64,000 nucleotides of DNA from Buchnera aphidicola (Hyalopterus amygdali) (GCF_964059015.1 NZ_OZ060383.1:558001-622000); one strand, 5' to 3'; positions 51,166-61,905 are shown, counted from the stretch's first letter. Made by a program: numbers and translations. Notes: generated by a model from the letters alone, not told the origin.

Positions 51166-51182
51166 ATATTTTTTTCTGAAAA

Positions 51183-51220
51183 ATAATAGGGTATATATTA
51201 TATACCCTATTATATTTTTT
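51183..51220 (+). terminator. Rho-independent terminator of coaD
   Basis: A 13-bp perfect stem ATAATAGGGTATA (51183-51195) / TATACCCTATTAT (51201-51213) with a 5-base loop is followed by ATTTTTT. It begins 17 bases after the coaD stop and contains a G/C triplet that is rare in spacers here. It separates coaD from the convergent orphan gene. Confidence 0.72.
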
Positions 51221-51238
51221 AATACTTACTTTTTAGAA

Positions 51239-52716
51239 TTACTCAAAGAAATATGAATATTGCATTATTGGTGAATTGTTAGAAGAAAGAATTACACTTG
51301 TACGTACACCAAAAGAATGAGTTTTTTGCATTGAATGATCATCTTTAGAACATACATCAGATAAGTTTGTAGTAACTAATTTAATTCTATTATTACTAAT
51401 GTGAGTAATCATATAAGAATTTCTTGAATTTATAATTTGATATTGATTTAATTCCGGATGTTCATCAAGTAATTCAGTATACGATTGCATTAAAATTTTT
51501 GGATGTGCATATGTAGAAATTAATTTTTGATCTGCAACATTTGGTACTAATTTTTTAAATGTTTCTATCATTTCTTCCTTTTTTGTAGAATGAATCCAAT
51601 TTCCATCAACAATAAAAAGAGATGAATTAAAATCACTCATAAATTCTTTATTTAATTCTTGAGATGATTGTAATTCTTCATATACTTTTTGAAAATCTCT
51701 AATTGCAGATAAAATTTTTCCGGATGGTCTATCGGATGTATCTGAAACTGTCCAATGACTATTATTATCCATAAAATAATTATAATTAGATTTTTCAATA
51801 CTTCTATTCATTCTGTCTTTGAATTTTTGATTAACTTTTAAAACACCTTCTTGTACTTCTATATCAAAATTTTCATCTAAATTAGATGGATACCATGTAT
51901 TTGTATTATCTTTTTTAGGCTCTATAACTTCAAGATCTGGAAAAGAACTTTCATATTCAGGATGATTTGGATTATTATTTAATTTATTAACAACTTTTAA
52001 TCTCCCGTCTTCTTTAACTTTTTCAATTAAACTATGTATAAAAAATTTTGAAGATTCAATTGTTCTTCCTAATGCTTTAACTTGTTCAATTAATTTATCA
52101 ATTTTTGAACTTGTTTCTTTTGTTGATTCTGTTGGCTGTGTAAATAATGCACATCCTGCATCAAAAATTTTTAAAATTGTGGTGCCATTAAAAATATTTA
52201 TAGTTTCAGTTTTAATTTTTTCACAAATGTCAAAGAATGTATCTTTTATTGTATTAATACATGACATAAATTTTTTTTTTAAATCAAAATCTTTAATTTT
52301 TTCTTGAATTAATTGTTGAATTTTGTTAATGAGGTCAATAGGATTGTAAATTATATCAAGTGGATTAATAGAATTTTCAGAAGATTCAGAGGAGGATTCT
52401 AAAGCAGTTTTTTTTTCGCACCATTTATTAAGTGATTTAATTTAAGCAAATATTTTACATAAAAATTTTCTAGGTCTATTTTATCTTTTTCATCTTCTTC
52501 GACACTTTTATTTTTATTTTCAATATTATTAATGGATACTTTAGTACTGCTAATATCATTAATTAAAAAGTTTTCTTTTTTTACTATATTTTTATTAACT
52601 TTATCGTGTCTATTTGGTAATGTTTTAGCAAATTTTTCACTAATTTGAAATTGCATTTTTTTTGGTTCAGGAAGTCTTGGATTTAATTTATCAACTAGAG
52701 TAACATTAGATGACAT
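51239..52716 (-). pseudogene. Orphan protein of about 490 residues, split by a one-base frameshift
   Basis: I do not recognise the family. Part 1 (52716-52399) begins MSSNVTLVDKLNPRLPEPKK and reaches a stop just after an A9 run (minus strand, 52416-52408). With 10 A's the frame continues KKKTALESSSESSENSINPL, then NPIDLINKIQQLIQEKI, and joins the 342-codon frame that ends at 51239. The whole product is hydrophilic, rich in Ser/Asn/Lys/Glu, with a Ser/Glu linker (about residues 104-120), amphipathic helices around 125-220 and a more globular C-terminal half (WYPSNLDENFDIEVQEGVLKVNQ, HWTVSDTSDRPSGK, FIVDGNWIHSTKKEEM). There is no signal peptide or clear membrane span. No E. coli relative comes to mind at this locus, so it may be one of the few Buchnera-lineage orphans (compare the yba-type hypotheticals). 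Confidence 0.7.
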
Positions 52717-53027
52717 AATTTTTTTTCCTTTTTTTAATTTATTATTTGATTCTTAGTAAAAATATTTTTTATATTTTTTAAAATATATTTTTATTCTCAA
52801 TCAAAAAAAAGTTAAAATATTTATTAATTTTTTTGATTTTAAAATTTTACATATAAAAAATTAATTTTATAATAAGTTGAAAACTTTAATAAGTTAAAAT
52901 AGTTAAGTTTTAAATTTTTTAATTAATAGTTAATTAAAAAATAAATAATAAAAAACTTTACTATAAAACATAGTAAATCGTATTTTTGTAAAAGTCAATT
53001 ATTAATGTAAAAAAAAATAAAAATATT
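52717..53027. other. Spacer between the orphan gene and rsmJ
   Basis: These 311 bases separate two divergent genes and should contain both promoters. The orphan gene has a GGAAAAAAAATT Shine-Dalgarno-like stretch before its ATG. Two repeats resembling AAGTTGAAAACTTTAATAAGTT occur around 52873-52915. No gene fragment is visible. Confidence 0.4.
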
Positions 53028-53783
53028 ATGAATATATATTTAATGATACAAAAAAAGAATAAAAAAACAATTGATTTAATTAATAAATACAATTTAAAAC
53101 ATGATGAAAATTCTGCTATGGCTTTAATAATAAATTCTACTTCTTTAGAACTATACGATCGTTCTACACCTATAAAAAAACCTATTAAAGTTGACTTTAC
53201 TTCAAAAAAAAATAATTATAGATGTTTGAATTTAAAAAAAAACGAGCTTCTTTACAAAGCTGTAGGAATAAAAAAAAATTATCTTCCTTCTATTCTTGAT
53301 GCAACAGCAGGATTAGGAACTGATTCTTTTTTACTTTCTTCTTTTGGATGTTTTGTTATAATGATAGAAAAGCATCCTGTAATTGCAGCTTTATTAAGAG
53401 ACGGCCTTGAAAGAGGCTACAAAGATAAAAAAATTGGTAATTGGTTAAAAAAAAGACTACATCTAATTTTTAATGATAGTTTAAACATGTTAAAAATACC
53501 AATTCTACAACCAGATGTCATTTATTTAGATCCAATGTATCCAATTAGAAAAAAAAAGTCGTCTCCTAAAAAGGAATTTCAATTTTTACGGAAATTAATA
53601 AATAGTGACTATCAACCTGAGAAATTATTAAATATCGCTAAAAAACTCGCAAAAAAAAGAATTGTTGTAAAGCGTCCATCTTATGCTAGTCCTTTATCCA
53701 AAGATAAAGTAGATTTTGTTATCAGTAATAAATCTCATCGTTTTGATATATACCTCCCCTTAAAAAAAAATAGGAGCACATGA
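53028..53783 (+). CDS. rsmJ: RsmJ, 16S rRNA (guanine1516-N2)-methyltransferase
   Basis: The 251-residue SAM methyltransferase (E. coli 250) has LLYKAVGIKKNYLPSILDATAGLGTDSFLL (motif I), EKHPVIAALLRDGLERGY, the catalytic VIYLDPMYP and VVKRPSYASPL near the C-terminus. It methylates G1516 of 16S rRNA. Its 3' end overlaps the hairpin used as terminator by convergent pitA. In E. coli rsmJ is also near pitA. Confidence 0.95.
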   Translation: MNIYLMIQKKNKKTIDLINKYNLKHDENSAMALIINSTSLELYDRSTPIKKPIKVDFTSKKNNYRCLNLKKNELLYKAVGIKKNYLPSILDATAGLGTDSFLLSSFGCFVIMIEKHPVIAALLRDGLERGYKDKKIGNWLKKRLHLIFNDSLNMLKIPILQPDVIYLDPMYPIRKKKSSPKKEFQFLRKLINSDYQPEKLLNIAKKLAKKRIVVKRPSYASPLSKDKVDFVISNKSHRFDIYLPLKKNRST

Positions 53784-53802
53784 TCTAAATATATGCTCCT
53801 AT
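53762..53802 (-). terminator. Rho-independent terminator of pitA
   Basis: On the minus strand ATAGGAGCA (53802-53794) pairs with TGCTCCTAT (53778-53770), followed directly by a run of T's (53769-53762). This is a classic terminator about 30 bases past the pitA stop. The stem lies inside the last codons of rsmJ, so it constrains that gene's C-terminus. Confidence 0.68.
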
Positions 53803-53830
53803 ATAAAATAATCTTCAATTTTAAATATTT

Positions 53831-55303
53831 TTATATAAATAAAAGCATAATCCGATAAAAAAAACTAGATAATAAAATTGAAATGGGCAAAGTTAATATC
53901 CAAGCAAGAGCAATATTTTTTATTGTGTTAACTTGAATTCCATTTCCGTCTCCTAACATTGCTCCAGCTACAGATGAAGATAAGATATGTGTTGTAGATA
54001 CTGGTATACCTGTATAACTAGCTATACCAATAGAAATAGAAGCAGTTATTTGTGCTGACATAGCTTGACCATATGTCATTCTCTTCTTTCCTATTTTTTC
54101 ACCAATTGTGACAACTATGCGTTTCCAACCGATCATGGTTCCTATAGATAAAGATAACGCAATAATTAATATTATCCACATTGGTGCATATTCAATTGAT
54201 TTAAGTATATTTACCTTACTTTCTTCTAAAAAATATTTTTCTTTTTTAGAAACATTTAAAAGATGTATTGTTTGATCAATATTTTCTGAAAGAAAAAGAA
54301 AAAAATGACGTAGTTTAAATTTTTTTTCTATACTTAATTCGTTATAATTGTATATTTTAGATAATAAAGATCTAGTTTTTTTTATATTTCTTATAATTTT
54401 AAAGTAATTATAATTTTTAATTGGATAGTTATTTTTTTTTTGATTACTAATATTTTTAATTATTATGACTTTATTAGTTGAATAGTATTTATATAATTGA
54501 TTAATTGTATTTTTTGTATAGAGAATTTCTTTTTTAGATGTATTTAAGTTAATTAAAAAACCAGACGGCACAATTCCAATAAGTACAAGCATCAGCAAGC
54601 CAATACCTTTCTGACCATCATTAGCTCCATGAGTATAACTAACTCCAATAGATGATAAAATTAAAGCAGCTTTAATTAAAAAAGGTGGTGTTTTTTTTCC
54701 ATCTTTTTTTTCTCGTTCTAACGGCGTCATATGAATATGATGAAAATTTTTTTTATTCTTTAAAAAAAAACGAAATAAAAATATCAAACTTCCAGAGATA
54801 ATTAATCCCACAATAGGAGAAAAAACGAGAGATAAAAAAACGTTCATCATTTTAGGGATGTTTAATGCTTCAACTAAAGAAGAATTAGTAATCATTGCAT
54901 TAGTTAAACCAATCCCAATGATTGCCCCAATTAACGAATGTGAACTTGATGCTGGCAAACAAAAGTACCAAGTAAGTAAATTCCATAATATAGCGGACAA
55001 TAACATAGAAAAAACCATAGCAAGTGCATGTTTTGAGCTACTATTTAATAGTAAATCATTAGGTAATAGATGAACAATAGCATATGCAACTGTTAGCCCA
55101 CCAAGTAAAACACCAAGAAAATTAAAGACACCAGACATAATTACAGCAAAGGGAGCGGACATTGCACGGGTATAGATGAGCGTTGAAACAGCATTAGCTG
55201 TATCATGAAAACCATTAATAGCTTCATAACATAATACAAAAAATAAAGCAAAAAAAACAAACAAACTATGATTCAAATCGGAAGACGAAAATAAATATAG
55301 CAT
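53831..55303 (-). CDS. pitA: PitA-type low-affinity inorganic phosphate transporter
   Basis: The 490-residue PiT-family membrane protein (E. coli 499) has two PiT signatures, YEAINGFHDTANAVSTLIY near the N-terminus and the related SAQITASISIGIASYTGIPVSTTHILSSSVAGAM near the C-terminus. SSHSLIGAIIGIGL and SYTHGANDGQKGIGL are also present. The central cytoplasmic loop (about residues 255-370) is drifted and Lys/Asn-rich. It imports phosphate, with divalent metal, driven by protons. Confidence 0.95.
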   Translation of the reverse strand: MLYLFSSSDLNHSLFVFFALFFVLCYEAINGFHDTANAVSTLIYTRAMSAPFAVIMSGVFNFLGVLLGGLTVAYAIVHLLPNDLLLNSSSKHALAMVFSMLLSAILWNLLTWYFCLPASSSHSLIGAIIGIGLTNAMITNSSLVEALNIPKMMNVFLSLVFSPIVGLIISGSLIFLFRFFLKNKKNFHHIHMTPLEREKKDGKKTPPFLIKAALILSSIGVSYTHGANDGQKGIGLLMLVLIGIVPSGFLINLNTSKKEILYTKNTINQLYKYYSTNKVIIIKNISNQKKNNYPIKNYNYFKIIRNIKKTRSLLSKIYNYNELSIEKKFKLRHFFLFLSENIDQTIHLLNVSKKEKYFLEESKVNILKSIEYAPMWIILIIALSLSIGTMIGWKRIVVTIGEKIGKKRMTYGQAMSAQITASISIGIASYTGIPVSTTHILSSSVAGAMLGDGNGIQVNTIKNIALAWILTLPISILLSSFFYRIMLLFI

Positions 55304-55424
55304 AATCTTTAAGCCATTTTGATGAATTGAACTAAGTTGATTATCTGTAAAAAACCATGTTATAAAAAATGAAATATAAATTTTATTAAAAAATAAAAAA
55401 ATATTTTTTGTATATTGTATTAAT

Positions 55425-56601
55425 TTATTTTATTTTTTTTAATTTAAATGACATAAATATTCCGAAAATTAGTACAAGAATAATAAAAGTCGAAATACCT
55501 TTCCATTTTAAATAGAACCAAAAAAAACCTCCGCATGTACCAAATATACTTGACCCTAAATAATAAAAAAATAAATATAAAGATGTTGCTTGTACTTTTG
55601 CAAATTTTGCATAAGAACCAATCCAACTACTGGCTATTGAATGAGATGCAAAAAAACCGCCTGAAAATATTATTAATCCTAAAATAATCATTAAAATATG
55701 ATTGCATTGTGTAATTAATAGTCCTAAAATCATTAATAATAATGATATGCTTAATATATTATTACGACTATATTTATGTGTTAAAATGCCAGCTTTAGGA
55801 GAACTATAAACTCCCGTTAAATAAATAATAGATAAAAAACCTATAGTTGAGGGAGACAAAAAAAAGGGGGGCAACATTAAACGATAACCTATATAATTAA
55901 AAATTGTAATAAAACTTCCCATTAGGATAAATCCTATTACAAATAAAATAAATAATGTAGGATTTTTAAAATGTAAATAAAAATTTTTTAAAAATTTATG
56001 AACATTTATAGAAATAGAATGAAAATTTTTTGATGATGGTAAAAAATATAAAAAAAGACAAGATGAAAAAAAAGAAAAACAACCAATGACTATAAGTGCA
56101 ATATTCCAAGAAAAATATTCAGCTAAAATACTGCTTAAAAGTCGACCTGAAAATCCACCTATAGTATTTCCACTAATATATAAACCCATGCAAAATGATA
56201 CATATTCAGGGTCAATTTCTTCCATAATATAAGTCATAGCAACTGCAACAACACCACTTAAAGCGAGTCCTGTCAAAGAACGAAGAAAAACAATAAACAT
56301 CCAACTATTTGTAGTTGCACATATAATAGTAAGTATTGCTGCAACTAACAAAGAAAAAGACATAATTGATTTACGGCCAATCTTATCTGATAAAGGACCG
56401 ATAAATAATGTTCCAATAGCCATTGTTGCAGTGGCTGCTGATAAAGACAAACTGCTTTCTGTAGCACTTAAAGAAAATTCTTTAGAAAATATTGGTAAAA
56501 TTGATTGTACACAATATAAAATAGAGAAACTAGAAAATCCTCCTAAAAAAAGAGATAAAACAATTTGATTAAATTTTTTTGTATTTTTTTTTTAATAACA
56601 T
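55425..56601 (-). CDS. ynfM: YnfM-like MFS transporter, start region disrupted at a poly-A run
   Basis: The open frame from 56450 downwards encodes MFS helices 2-12 with the loop motif GPLSDKIGRKSIM. In-frame sequence upstream of that TTG is still good protein: helix 1 (NQIVLSLFLGGFSSFSILYCVQSILPIFSKEF), as in E. coli YnfM, with no initiator before a stop at 56594. An ATG at 56601 with a GGA Shine-Dalgarno reads MLLKK and joins helix 1 if one A is lost from the A10 run at 56584-56593. That gives about 391 residues (E. coli YnfM 417). Substrate is unknown; it belongs to the sugar-efflux-like MFS group. The exact orthology is an inference. Confidence 0.72.
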
Positions 56602-56643
56602 TTTTATGTTCCACAATTGTAAATTTTTTAGAAAAAATATTTT

Positions 56644-57495
56644 TTATATATATATATGTCCATCATAAACGTAATTTGCTGGTCCTTTCATATAAAGAGG
56701 ATAATTAAAACCGTTCCAATTAATTTCTAATCTTCCGCCTAATAAATCAACTCGAACATTTTTATTAAGAATCTTTTTAGCTATACCAACTGCAACTGCA
56801 GCACAAGCATTACTACCACAAGACTGTGTTTCACCTACATCACGTTCATAAACCCTTAATTGAATATGATTTTTATTTATAATTTTCATAAAACCTACAT
56901 TTATTCCTTGAATAAAAAGAGGATGTCTTTCTAAAATTTGACCAATTTTTTTTACAGGAGCATGAATGATGGATTCTACTTGAATAATACAATGAGGATT
57001 CCCAATAGTAACCAAATTACATTTTAAATTTTTATTTAGAAGCTTTACAGAAAAATTATTAGATATAATTTTTTTAGAGACAGGTATATTTTTTAAGTCA
57101 AAACTAGGTTCGTTCATATTTACTTGAATGTTGTTATAAGATATAAAATGAACGCTTATATATTTTTTATTAGTACTAAAAGTAATGTGTTTTTTATTTG
57201 TTAAGTTTTTTAGTAAAACAAATAAACCAACGCATCGAGCACCATTACCACATTGTTCAACTTCATTTCCATTAGAGTTAAAAATGCGATAGTGAAAATC
57301 AAATTGCGAATTATGTGATTTTTCAATTATTAATAATTGATCAAAACCAATTCCTGTATTTCGATTAGATAATTTTTTTATAATAGATGAAGAAAAAACA
57401 TAACTTTGTTTAATTAATTCAACAACCATAAAATCGTTACCTAATCCATGCATTTTAGTAAATCTAATTCGTTTTTTTTGATCATTTGAAAACAT
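56644..57495 (-). CDS. dapF: Diaminopimelate epimerase
   Basis: The 283-residue protein (E. coli 274) has [15 protein letters not shown], the two catalytic cysteines in QCGNGARC and [13 protein letters not shown], and GNPHCIIQV. It converts LL-DAP to meso-DAP, used for peptidoglycan and for lysine, an amino acid provided to the host. It is divergent from cyaY across 131 bases; in E. coli dapF and cyaY are also neighbours. Confidence 0.96.
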   Translation of the reverse strand: MFSNDQKKRIRFTKMHGLGNDFMVVELIKQSYVFSSSIIKKLSNRNTGIGFDQLLIIEKSHNSQFDFHYRIFNSNGNEVEQCGNGARCVGLFVLLKNLTNKKHITFSTNKKYISVHFISYNNIQVNMNEPSFDLKNIPVSKKIISNNFSVKLLNKNLKCNLVTIGNPHCIIQVESIIHAPVKKIGQILERHPLFIQGINVGFMKIINKNHIQLRVYERDVGETQSCGSNACAAVAVGIAKKILNKNVRVDLLGGRLEINWNGFNYPLYMKGPANYVYDGHIYI

Positions 57496-57626
57496 ATTAT
57501 TTCCTAATAAATTTATTATAAATATAACTTCTATAAATAAGATAAATTAAAAAAAATTCTAATTAATTTAATAAAAACTATCTTTTTAGATTAATATAAT
57601 AAAATTTATTATTCAAGGATATAAAA

Positions 57627-57977
57627 ATGAAGAAAAATATAGTTATTAGTGAAAAAAATAATAATTTTTATAAATTAGTAGACGACTTGTTTTTAAAGAT
57701 AGAAGATAATTTAAATGTTTATGAAAATAAAATTGATATTGATTATGAAATAGAAGACTATGTTATAACTATTACTTTTGCAAATAAAAGTTTGATTATA
57801 GTCAATAAGCAAGAGTTTTTAAAACAAATATGGTTAGCTACAAAATTAAATGCATATCACTTTAATTATAAAATAGATAAATGGATTTGTAATCGCACGG
57901 ATAAAAATTTTTGGGAAATATTTGAAAAATCATGTTCTATACAAGCTAATGAAAATTTAGTTTTTTGCTATTCTTAA
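57627..57977 (+). CDS. cyaY: CyaY, bacterial frataxin
   Basis: The 116-residue protein (E. coli 106) has [17 protein letters not shown], an acidic helix/strand ([15 protein letters not shown]) for iron binding, [20 protein letters not shown] and the terminal [10 protein letters not shown]. It binds Fe(II) and modulates IscS in Fe-S cluster assembly. An AAGGAT Shine-Dalgarno precedes the ATG. Together with nfuA and yggX it shows that iron-sulfur handling is kept. Confidence 0.94.
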   Translation: MKKNIVISEKNNNFYKLVDDLFLKIEDNLNVYENKIDIDYEIEDYVITITFANKSLIIVNKQEFLKQIWLATKLNAYHFNYKIDKWICNRTDKNFWEIFEKSCSIQANENLVFCYS

Positions 57978-58072
57978 AGAAAATAAAAATAAAAAATGGA
58001 TTTTTTATTTTTAATATATTTTAGAAAACTAAATATTTAAATAATATTTCTATACTCAATATGAATGGTAAT

Positions 58073-59017
58073 ATGCAAAAAAAAATATTAAGAATTGCTA
58101 CTAGAAAAAGTCCTTTAGCTTTACAACAAACTAAATATGTTCAAAAAAAAATATTGTCTTTATATCCTAATTTAGATATTAAAATAATACCTATCGTGAC
58201 TCATGGAGATCATATATTAAATAAATCTCTTTCTAAGATTAGTGGAAAAGGTTTATTTATAAAAGAATTAGAGTTTGCTCTTCTTGAAAATAAAGCAGAT
58301 ATAGCAATACATTCTATGAAAGATCTTCCTGTCAATATTACAAAAGAGCTATGCTTGATTAGCATATGTAAAAGAGGCAATGCATTAGATTCAATGGTTT
58401 CTAATCATTATGCATCTATTAACCAATTGCCGAAGGGGGCGATTGTTGGTACCTCTAGCTTAAGAAGACAATGTCAACTAATCACATATCGACCAGATTT
58501 AATTGTATCTCCCTTGAGAGGAAATGTAGAAACAAGAATTGCTAAATTAGATGAGGGTAAATATGATGCAATAATTTTAGCTACTGAAGGATTAAATAGA
58601 TTATGTTTAAAAAATCGAATTACTCAAATTATACCAGCTGAATTATCACTTCCTTCTTGTGGTCAAGGTGCTATTGGGATTCAATCAAGATCACATGATA
58701 AAAAAGTATTATTTTTTTTATCAAAATTAAATCATTTTAATACTTTTATTGAAGTAAAAGCAGAAAGAGCATTCTGTAAAAAATTAGAATCTGGATGTCA
58801 AATTCCAATTGGAAGTTATGCTATTCTTAAAAAGAAAAAAATTTGGCTTAGAGGATTAGTTGGTTCACCAGATGGTGCAGTTATATTAAAAGGTGAAAGA
58901 TTTGGTTGGTATAATACTGCAGAAGAAATGGGTTATTCTCTTGCTAAAGAGTTGTTAAATAATGGTGCAAAAAAAATTCTTGATAATTTTTATATAAAAA
59001 AACCATATTGTATATGA
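58073..59017 (+). CDS. hemC: Porphobilinogen deaminase (hydroxymethylbilane synthase)
   Basis: The start at 58073 ([19 protein letters not shown]) matches family N-termini; an in-frame ATG 12 bases upstream is possible, and neither has a strong Shine-Dalgarno. The 314-residue protein (E. coli 313) has [38 protein letters not shown] [10 protein letters not shown] and the dipyrromethane cofactor Cys in [10 protein letters not shown]. It polymerises four porphobilinogens. Its TGA overlaps the hemD ATG as ATGA. Confidence 0.96.
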   Translation: MQKKILRIATRKSPLALQQTKYVQKKILSLYPNLDIKIIPIVTHGDHILNKSLSKISGKGLFIKELEFALLENKADIAIHSMKDLPVNITKELCLISICKRGNALDSMVSNHYASINQLPKGAIVGTSSLRRQCQLITYRPDLIVSPLRGNVETRIAKLDEGKYDAIILATEGLNRLCLKNRITQIIPAELSLPSCGQGAIGIQSRSHDKKVLFFLSKLNHFNTFIEVKAERAFCKKLESGCQIPIGSYAILKKKKIWLRGLVGSPDGAVILKGERFGWYNTAEEMGYSLAKELLNNGAKKILDNFYIKKPYCI

Positions 59018-59778
59018 AAATATTAATTATGCGACCCTCTCCAGAGGGAGAAGAGTTAGTGCATTATTTAAATAATGCAGGAATTTTTTCTTTTCATTTT
59101 TCTTTTTTTGATTTTTACCCTAGTACAAGTAAGAATAGAATTTCAAAAAAAATTTATGATTTGTATATATCAGATATCATTCTTATTTTTTCTAAAAAAT
59201 CTATTAATTATATTAATATATATTTTTTAAAAAAAAAATTAATATGGCCTATATATCCAAAATATTATGCTATTGGGGAAAGTACTGCTATTTTTTTAAG
59301 TAAATATGTTCAAAAAAAAATCTTTTTTCCTAAAGATCAAGAAAATAGCGAAAATTTATTAATGCTATTATATAAAAACAATCTTTTAAAAAAGAAAATA
59401 ACTTTGCTACAAGGAAGAAATGGAAGAAATTTAATAAAAAAACATCTTCAACAACAGGGTTGTGATATTTCCATAATTGAATGTTATAAAAGAATATTTA
59501 AAATTATTGATTTTTGCAAAGAGGTAAAAAAATGGCGCGATTTAAAAATAAATACTATTTTAATAACTAGTAGTGAAGTTTTAAATAAGTTAAATAATGA
59601 AATTTCCATTTTAGATAAAAGAGAATGGTTATTTAAATGTAAAATATTTGTTATTGGAGAACGATTAGCAGGTATAGCAAAAAAAATTGGTTGGAATAGG
59701 AATGATATAATCATTTCAGATTATGCTAATAATAAAAAACTATTTAGACTAATTATGAAAGAAAATAAAAAAAATTAA
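59014..59778 (+). CDS. hemD: Uroporphyrinogen-III synthase
   Basis: The ATG at 59014 shares ATGA with the hemC stop, so translation is coupled. The 254-residue product (E. coli 246) begins [16 protein letters not shown], with [30 protein letters not shown] and [15 protein letters not shown]. It closes hydroxymethylbilane to uroporphyrinogen III. The sequence is strongly AT-drifted but all family blocks are present. Confidence 0.93.
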   Translation: MKILIMRPSPEGEELVHYLNNAGIFSFHFSFFDFYPSTSKNRISKKIYDLYISDIILIFSKKSINYINIYFLKKKLIWPIYPKYYAIGESTAIFLSKYVQKKIFFPKDQENSENLLMLLYKNNLLKKKITLLQGRNGRNLIKKHLQQQGCDISIIECYKRIFKIIDFCKEVKKWRDLKINTILITSSEVLNKLNNEISILDKREWLFKCKIFVIGERLAGIAKKIGWNRNDIIISDYANNKKLFRLIMKENKKN

Positions 59779-59783
59779 CTTTT

Positions 59784-59860
59784 TGGTCGGCGAAAGAGGA
59801 TTTGAACCTCTGACCTACTGGTCCCAAACCAGTTGCGCTACCAAGCTGCGCTATTCGCCG
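59784..59860 (-). tRNA. proM: tRNA-Pro(TGG)
   Basis: The acceptor CGGCGAA/TTCGCCG has discriminator A and an encoded CCA (59786-59784). The anticodon TGG is at 59826-59824 in loop TTTGGGA, with T arm GAGGTTCAAATCCTC. It matches E. coli proM and reads all or most proline codons. Last of the argX-hisR-proM cluster; leuT, present in E. coli between hisR and proM, is missing. Confidence 0.97.
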
Positions 59861-59886
59861 CGTATATTATAAAAAATAATTAATTT

Positions 59887-59963
59887 TGGGGTGGCTAATG
59901 GGATTTGAACCCATGACCACTGGAATCACAATCCAGGACTCTACCAACTGAGCTATAGCCACC
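59887..59963 (-). tRNA. hisR: tRNA-His(GTG)
   Basis: The acceptor GTGGCTA/TAGCCAC has the His-specific extra G-1 (59963) opposite discriminator C (59890) and an encoded CCA. The anticodon GTG is at 59929-59927 within GGATTGTGATTCC. It is nearly identical to E. coli hisR. Confidence 0.97.
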
Positions 59964-59999
59964 AAAAAATTTCTATTATTATAAAAAATTCTTTTAAAG

Positions 60000-60074
60000 T
60001 GCGCTCGACAGGATTTGAACCTGATACCTCTACCTTCGGAAGATAGCGCTCTATCCAAAATGAGCTACGAGCGC
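60000..60074 (-). tRNA. argX: tRNA-Arg(CCG)
   Basis: The acceptor GCGCTCG/CGAGCGC has discriminator A; CCA is not encoded. The anticodon CCG is at 60039-60037 in loop TTCCGAA. The D loop is one base longer than in E. coli argX (ATTTTGGATA). It reads CGG, a codon that must be rare in this genome. Confidence 0.96.
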
Positions 60075-60185
60075 ATAAAAAGTAAAAATAAAATTTACCC
60101 TATTTTAAGATTATTAATCTTATTTGTCTAGTTTTTTTTATTTTTTTAAAAAATTAATATAACATGAAAAGATATTTTAAATATT

Positions 60186-61445
60186 TTATGAACGTTTCAT
60201 CATATCAAAAAATTCATCATTGGTTTTAGTCATAGATAATTTGTTTAATAAAAATTCCATTGCATCTATTTCACTCATAGGATGGATAATTTTTCTTAGA
60301 ATCCACATTTTTTGAAGTTCTTCTGGTAAGGTTAATAATTCTTCTTTTCTAGTTCCAGATCGATTATAATCAATAGCAGGAAAAACGCGTTTTTCGGCTA
60401 TTTTCCTAGATAAGGGAAGTTCCATATTTCCTGTTCCTTTAAATTCTTCATAAATAACTTCATCCATTTTTGAACCTGTATCAACTAATGCTGTTGCGAT
60501 AATTGTTAAACTCCCGCCTTCTTCTACGTTACGAGCAGCACCAAAAAATCGTTTAGGTCTGTGTAAAGCATTAGCATCTACTCCTCCTGTTAAAACTTTA
60601 CCTGATGCCGGTACAACGGTATTATATGCTCTTGCTAAACGCGTAATAGAATCTAGTAATATAATTACGTCTTTTTTATGTTCTACCAATCTTTTTGCTT
60701 TTTCAATTACCATCTCGGCAACTTGAACGTGTCTTGATGCCGGTTCGTCAAACGTAGAAGCAACAACTTCACCTTTCACTAATCTTTGCATTTCAGTTAC
60801 TTCTTCTGGTCTTTCATCGATTAGTAAAACCATTAATACACAATCTGGATGATTATAAGCAATACTTTGTGCAATATTTTGCAATAGAATAGTTTTTCCT
60901 GCTTTTGGTGGTGCTACAATTAAACCTCTCTGACCACGTCCAATAGGAGAAGCTAAATCAAGTACTCTTGCTGTTAAATCTTCAGTAGATCCATTTCCTC
61001 GTTCCATTCTTAATCTAGAATTAGCATGTAAAGGTGTTAAATTTTCAAATAAAATTTTACTTCTGGCATTTTCAGGTTTATCATAATTCACTTTGTTAAC
61101 TTTAAGTAAAGCAAAATATCTTTCACCTTCTTTTGGCGGCCTTATTTTTCCAGAAATAGTATCACCGGTACGTAAATTAAACCTACGAATTTGACTTGGT
61201 GAAACATATATATCATCAGGACCAGCTAGATAAGAACTATCAGCAGAACGTAAAAAACCAAATCCATCTTGTAATATTTCTAAAACGCCGTCTCCAAATA
61301 TATCTTCTCCACTTTTTGCATGTTGTTTAAGGATTGCAAAAATAATATCTTGTTTACGCATACGCGCTAAATTTTCCAACCCCATTTTTTCACCCAGAGT
61401 AATTAGTTCAGAAACTGGCATATTTTTAAGTGCGGTAAGATTCAT
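60186..61445 (-). CDS. rho: Transcription termination factor Rho
   Basis: The 419 residues, the exact E. coli length, are very highly conserved. The N-terminal helix bundle ([15 protein letters not shown]) is followed by the primary RNA-binding cold-shock domain ([22 protein letters not shown]), Walker [10 protein letters not shown], Walker [17 protein letters not shown] and Q/R loops. The hexameric helicase ends transcripts. With few hairpin terminators visible in the window, Rho probably carries much of termination. Confidence 0.98.
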   Translation of the reverse strand: MNLTALKNMPVSELITLGEKMGLENLARMRKQDIIFAILKQHAKSGEDIFGDGVLEILQDGFGFLRSADSSYLAGPDDIYVSPSQIRRFNLRTGDTISGKIRPPKEGERYFALLKVNKVNYDKPENARSKILFENLTPLHANSRLRMERGNGSTEDLTARVLDLASPIGRGQRGLIVAPPKAGKTILLQNIAQSIAYNHPDCVLMVLLIDERPEEVTEMQRLVKGEVVASTFDEPASRHVQVAEMVIEKAKRLVEHKKDVIILLDSITRLARAYNTVVPASGKVLTGGVDANALHRPKRFFGAARNVEEGGSLTIIATALVDTGSKMDEVIYEEFKGTGNMELPLSRKIAEKRVFPAIDYNRSGTRKEELLTLPEELQKMWILRKIIHPMSEIDAMEFLLNKLSMTKTNDEFFDMMKRS

Positions 61446-61572
61446 AATGGTGGGTTCTTAGTAAAATCGGGGTAAATCTCGAAATGATAATTTTGATATA
61501 AATTATAAAATTTTTTATTTTTATTGATAAATTTTTCATAAAATTCAATTTTTTTTATTGAAGATCAATCAT

Positions 61573-61905
61573 TTATATTTGTTGAGTATTTTCATCTAAA
61601 AACTTTTTAAGTTGTATTTTAGAAATTGCTCCAATTTTAGTTGCAAGTACTTCACTATTATGAAACAACAGTAATGCAGGAATTCCTCTTATAGAATATA
61701 TCGGAGCAGTTTTTGGATTTTTTTCAACATTTAACTTAAAAAATGTAATTTTTTTGTAATAACTCTTTGCTACTTCTTCTAAAATAGGTGTTAAGATTTT
61801 ACATGGATTACACCACTCTGCCCAAAAGTCTACCAATACAAAATCTTTTGATTTTAATACCTGTTCTTGAAAATTTTCATCATTAAGTTCAGTTATTATA
61901 TTCAT
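61573..61905 (-). CDS. trxA: Thioredoxin 1 with a CNPC active site
   Basis: The 110-residue thioredoxin (E. coli 109) has [11 protein letters not shown], the cis-Pro loop GIPALLLF and the buried Asp region VLVDFW. The active site reads Cys-Asn-Pro-Cys instead of the near-universal Cys-Gly-Pro-Cys, which should alter redox potential. It reduces disulfides, including ribonucleotide reductase and PAPS reductase. The rep-trxA-rho order is the same as in E. coli (with rhlB lost). Confidence 0.95.
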   Translation of the reverse strand: MNIITELNDENFQEQVLKSKDFVLVDFWAEWCNPCKILTPILEEVAKSYYKKITFFKLNVEKNPKTAPIYSIRGIPALLLFHNSEVLATKIGAISKIQLKKFLDENTQQI

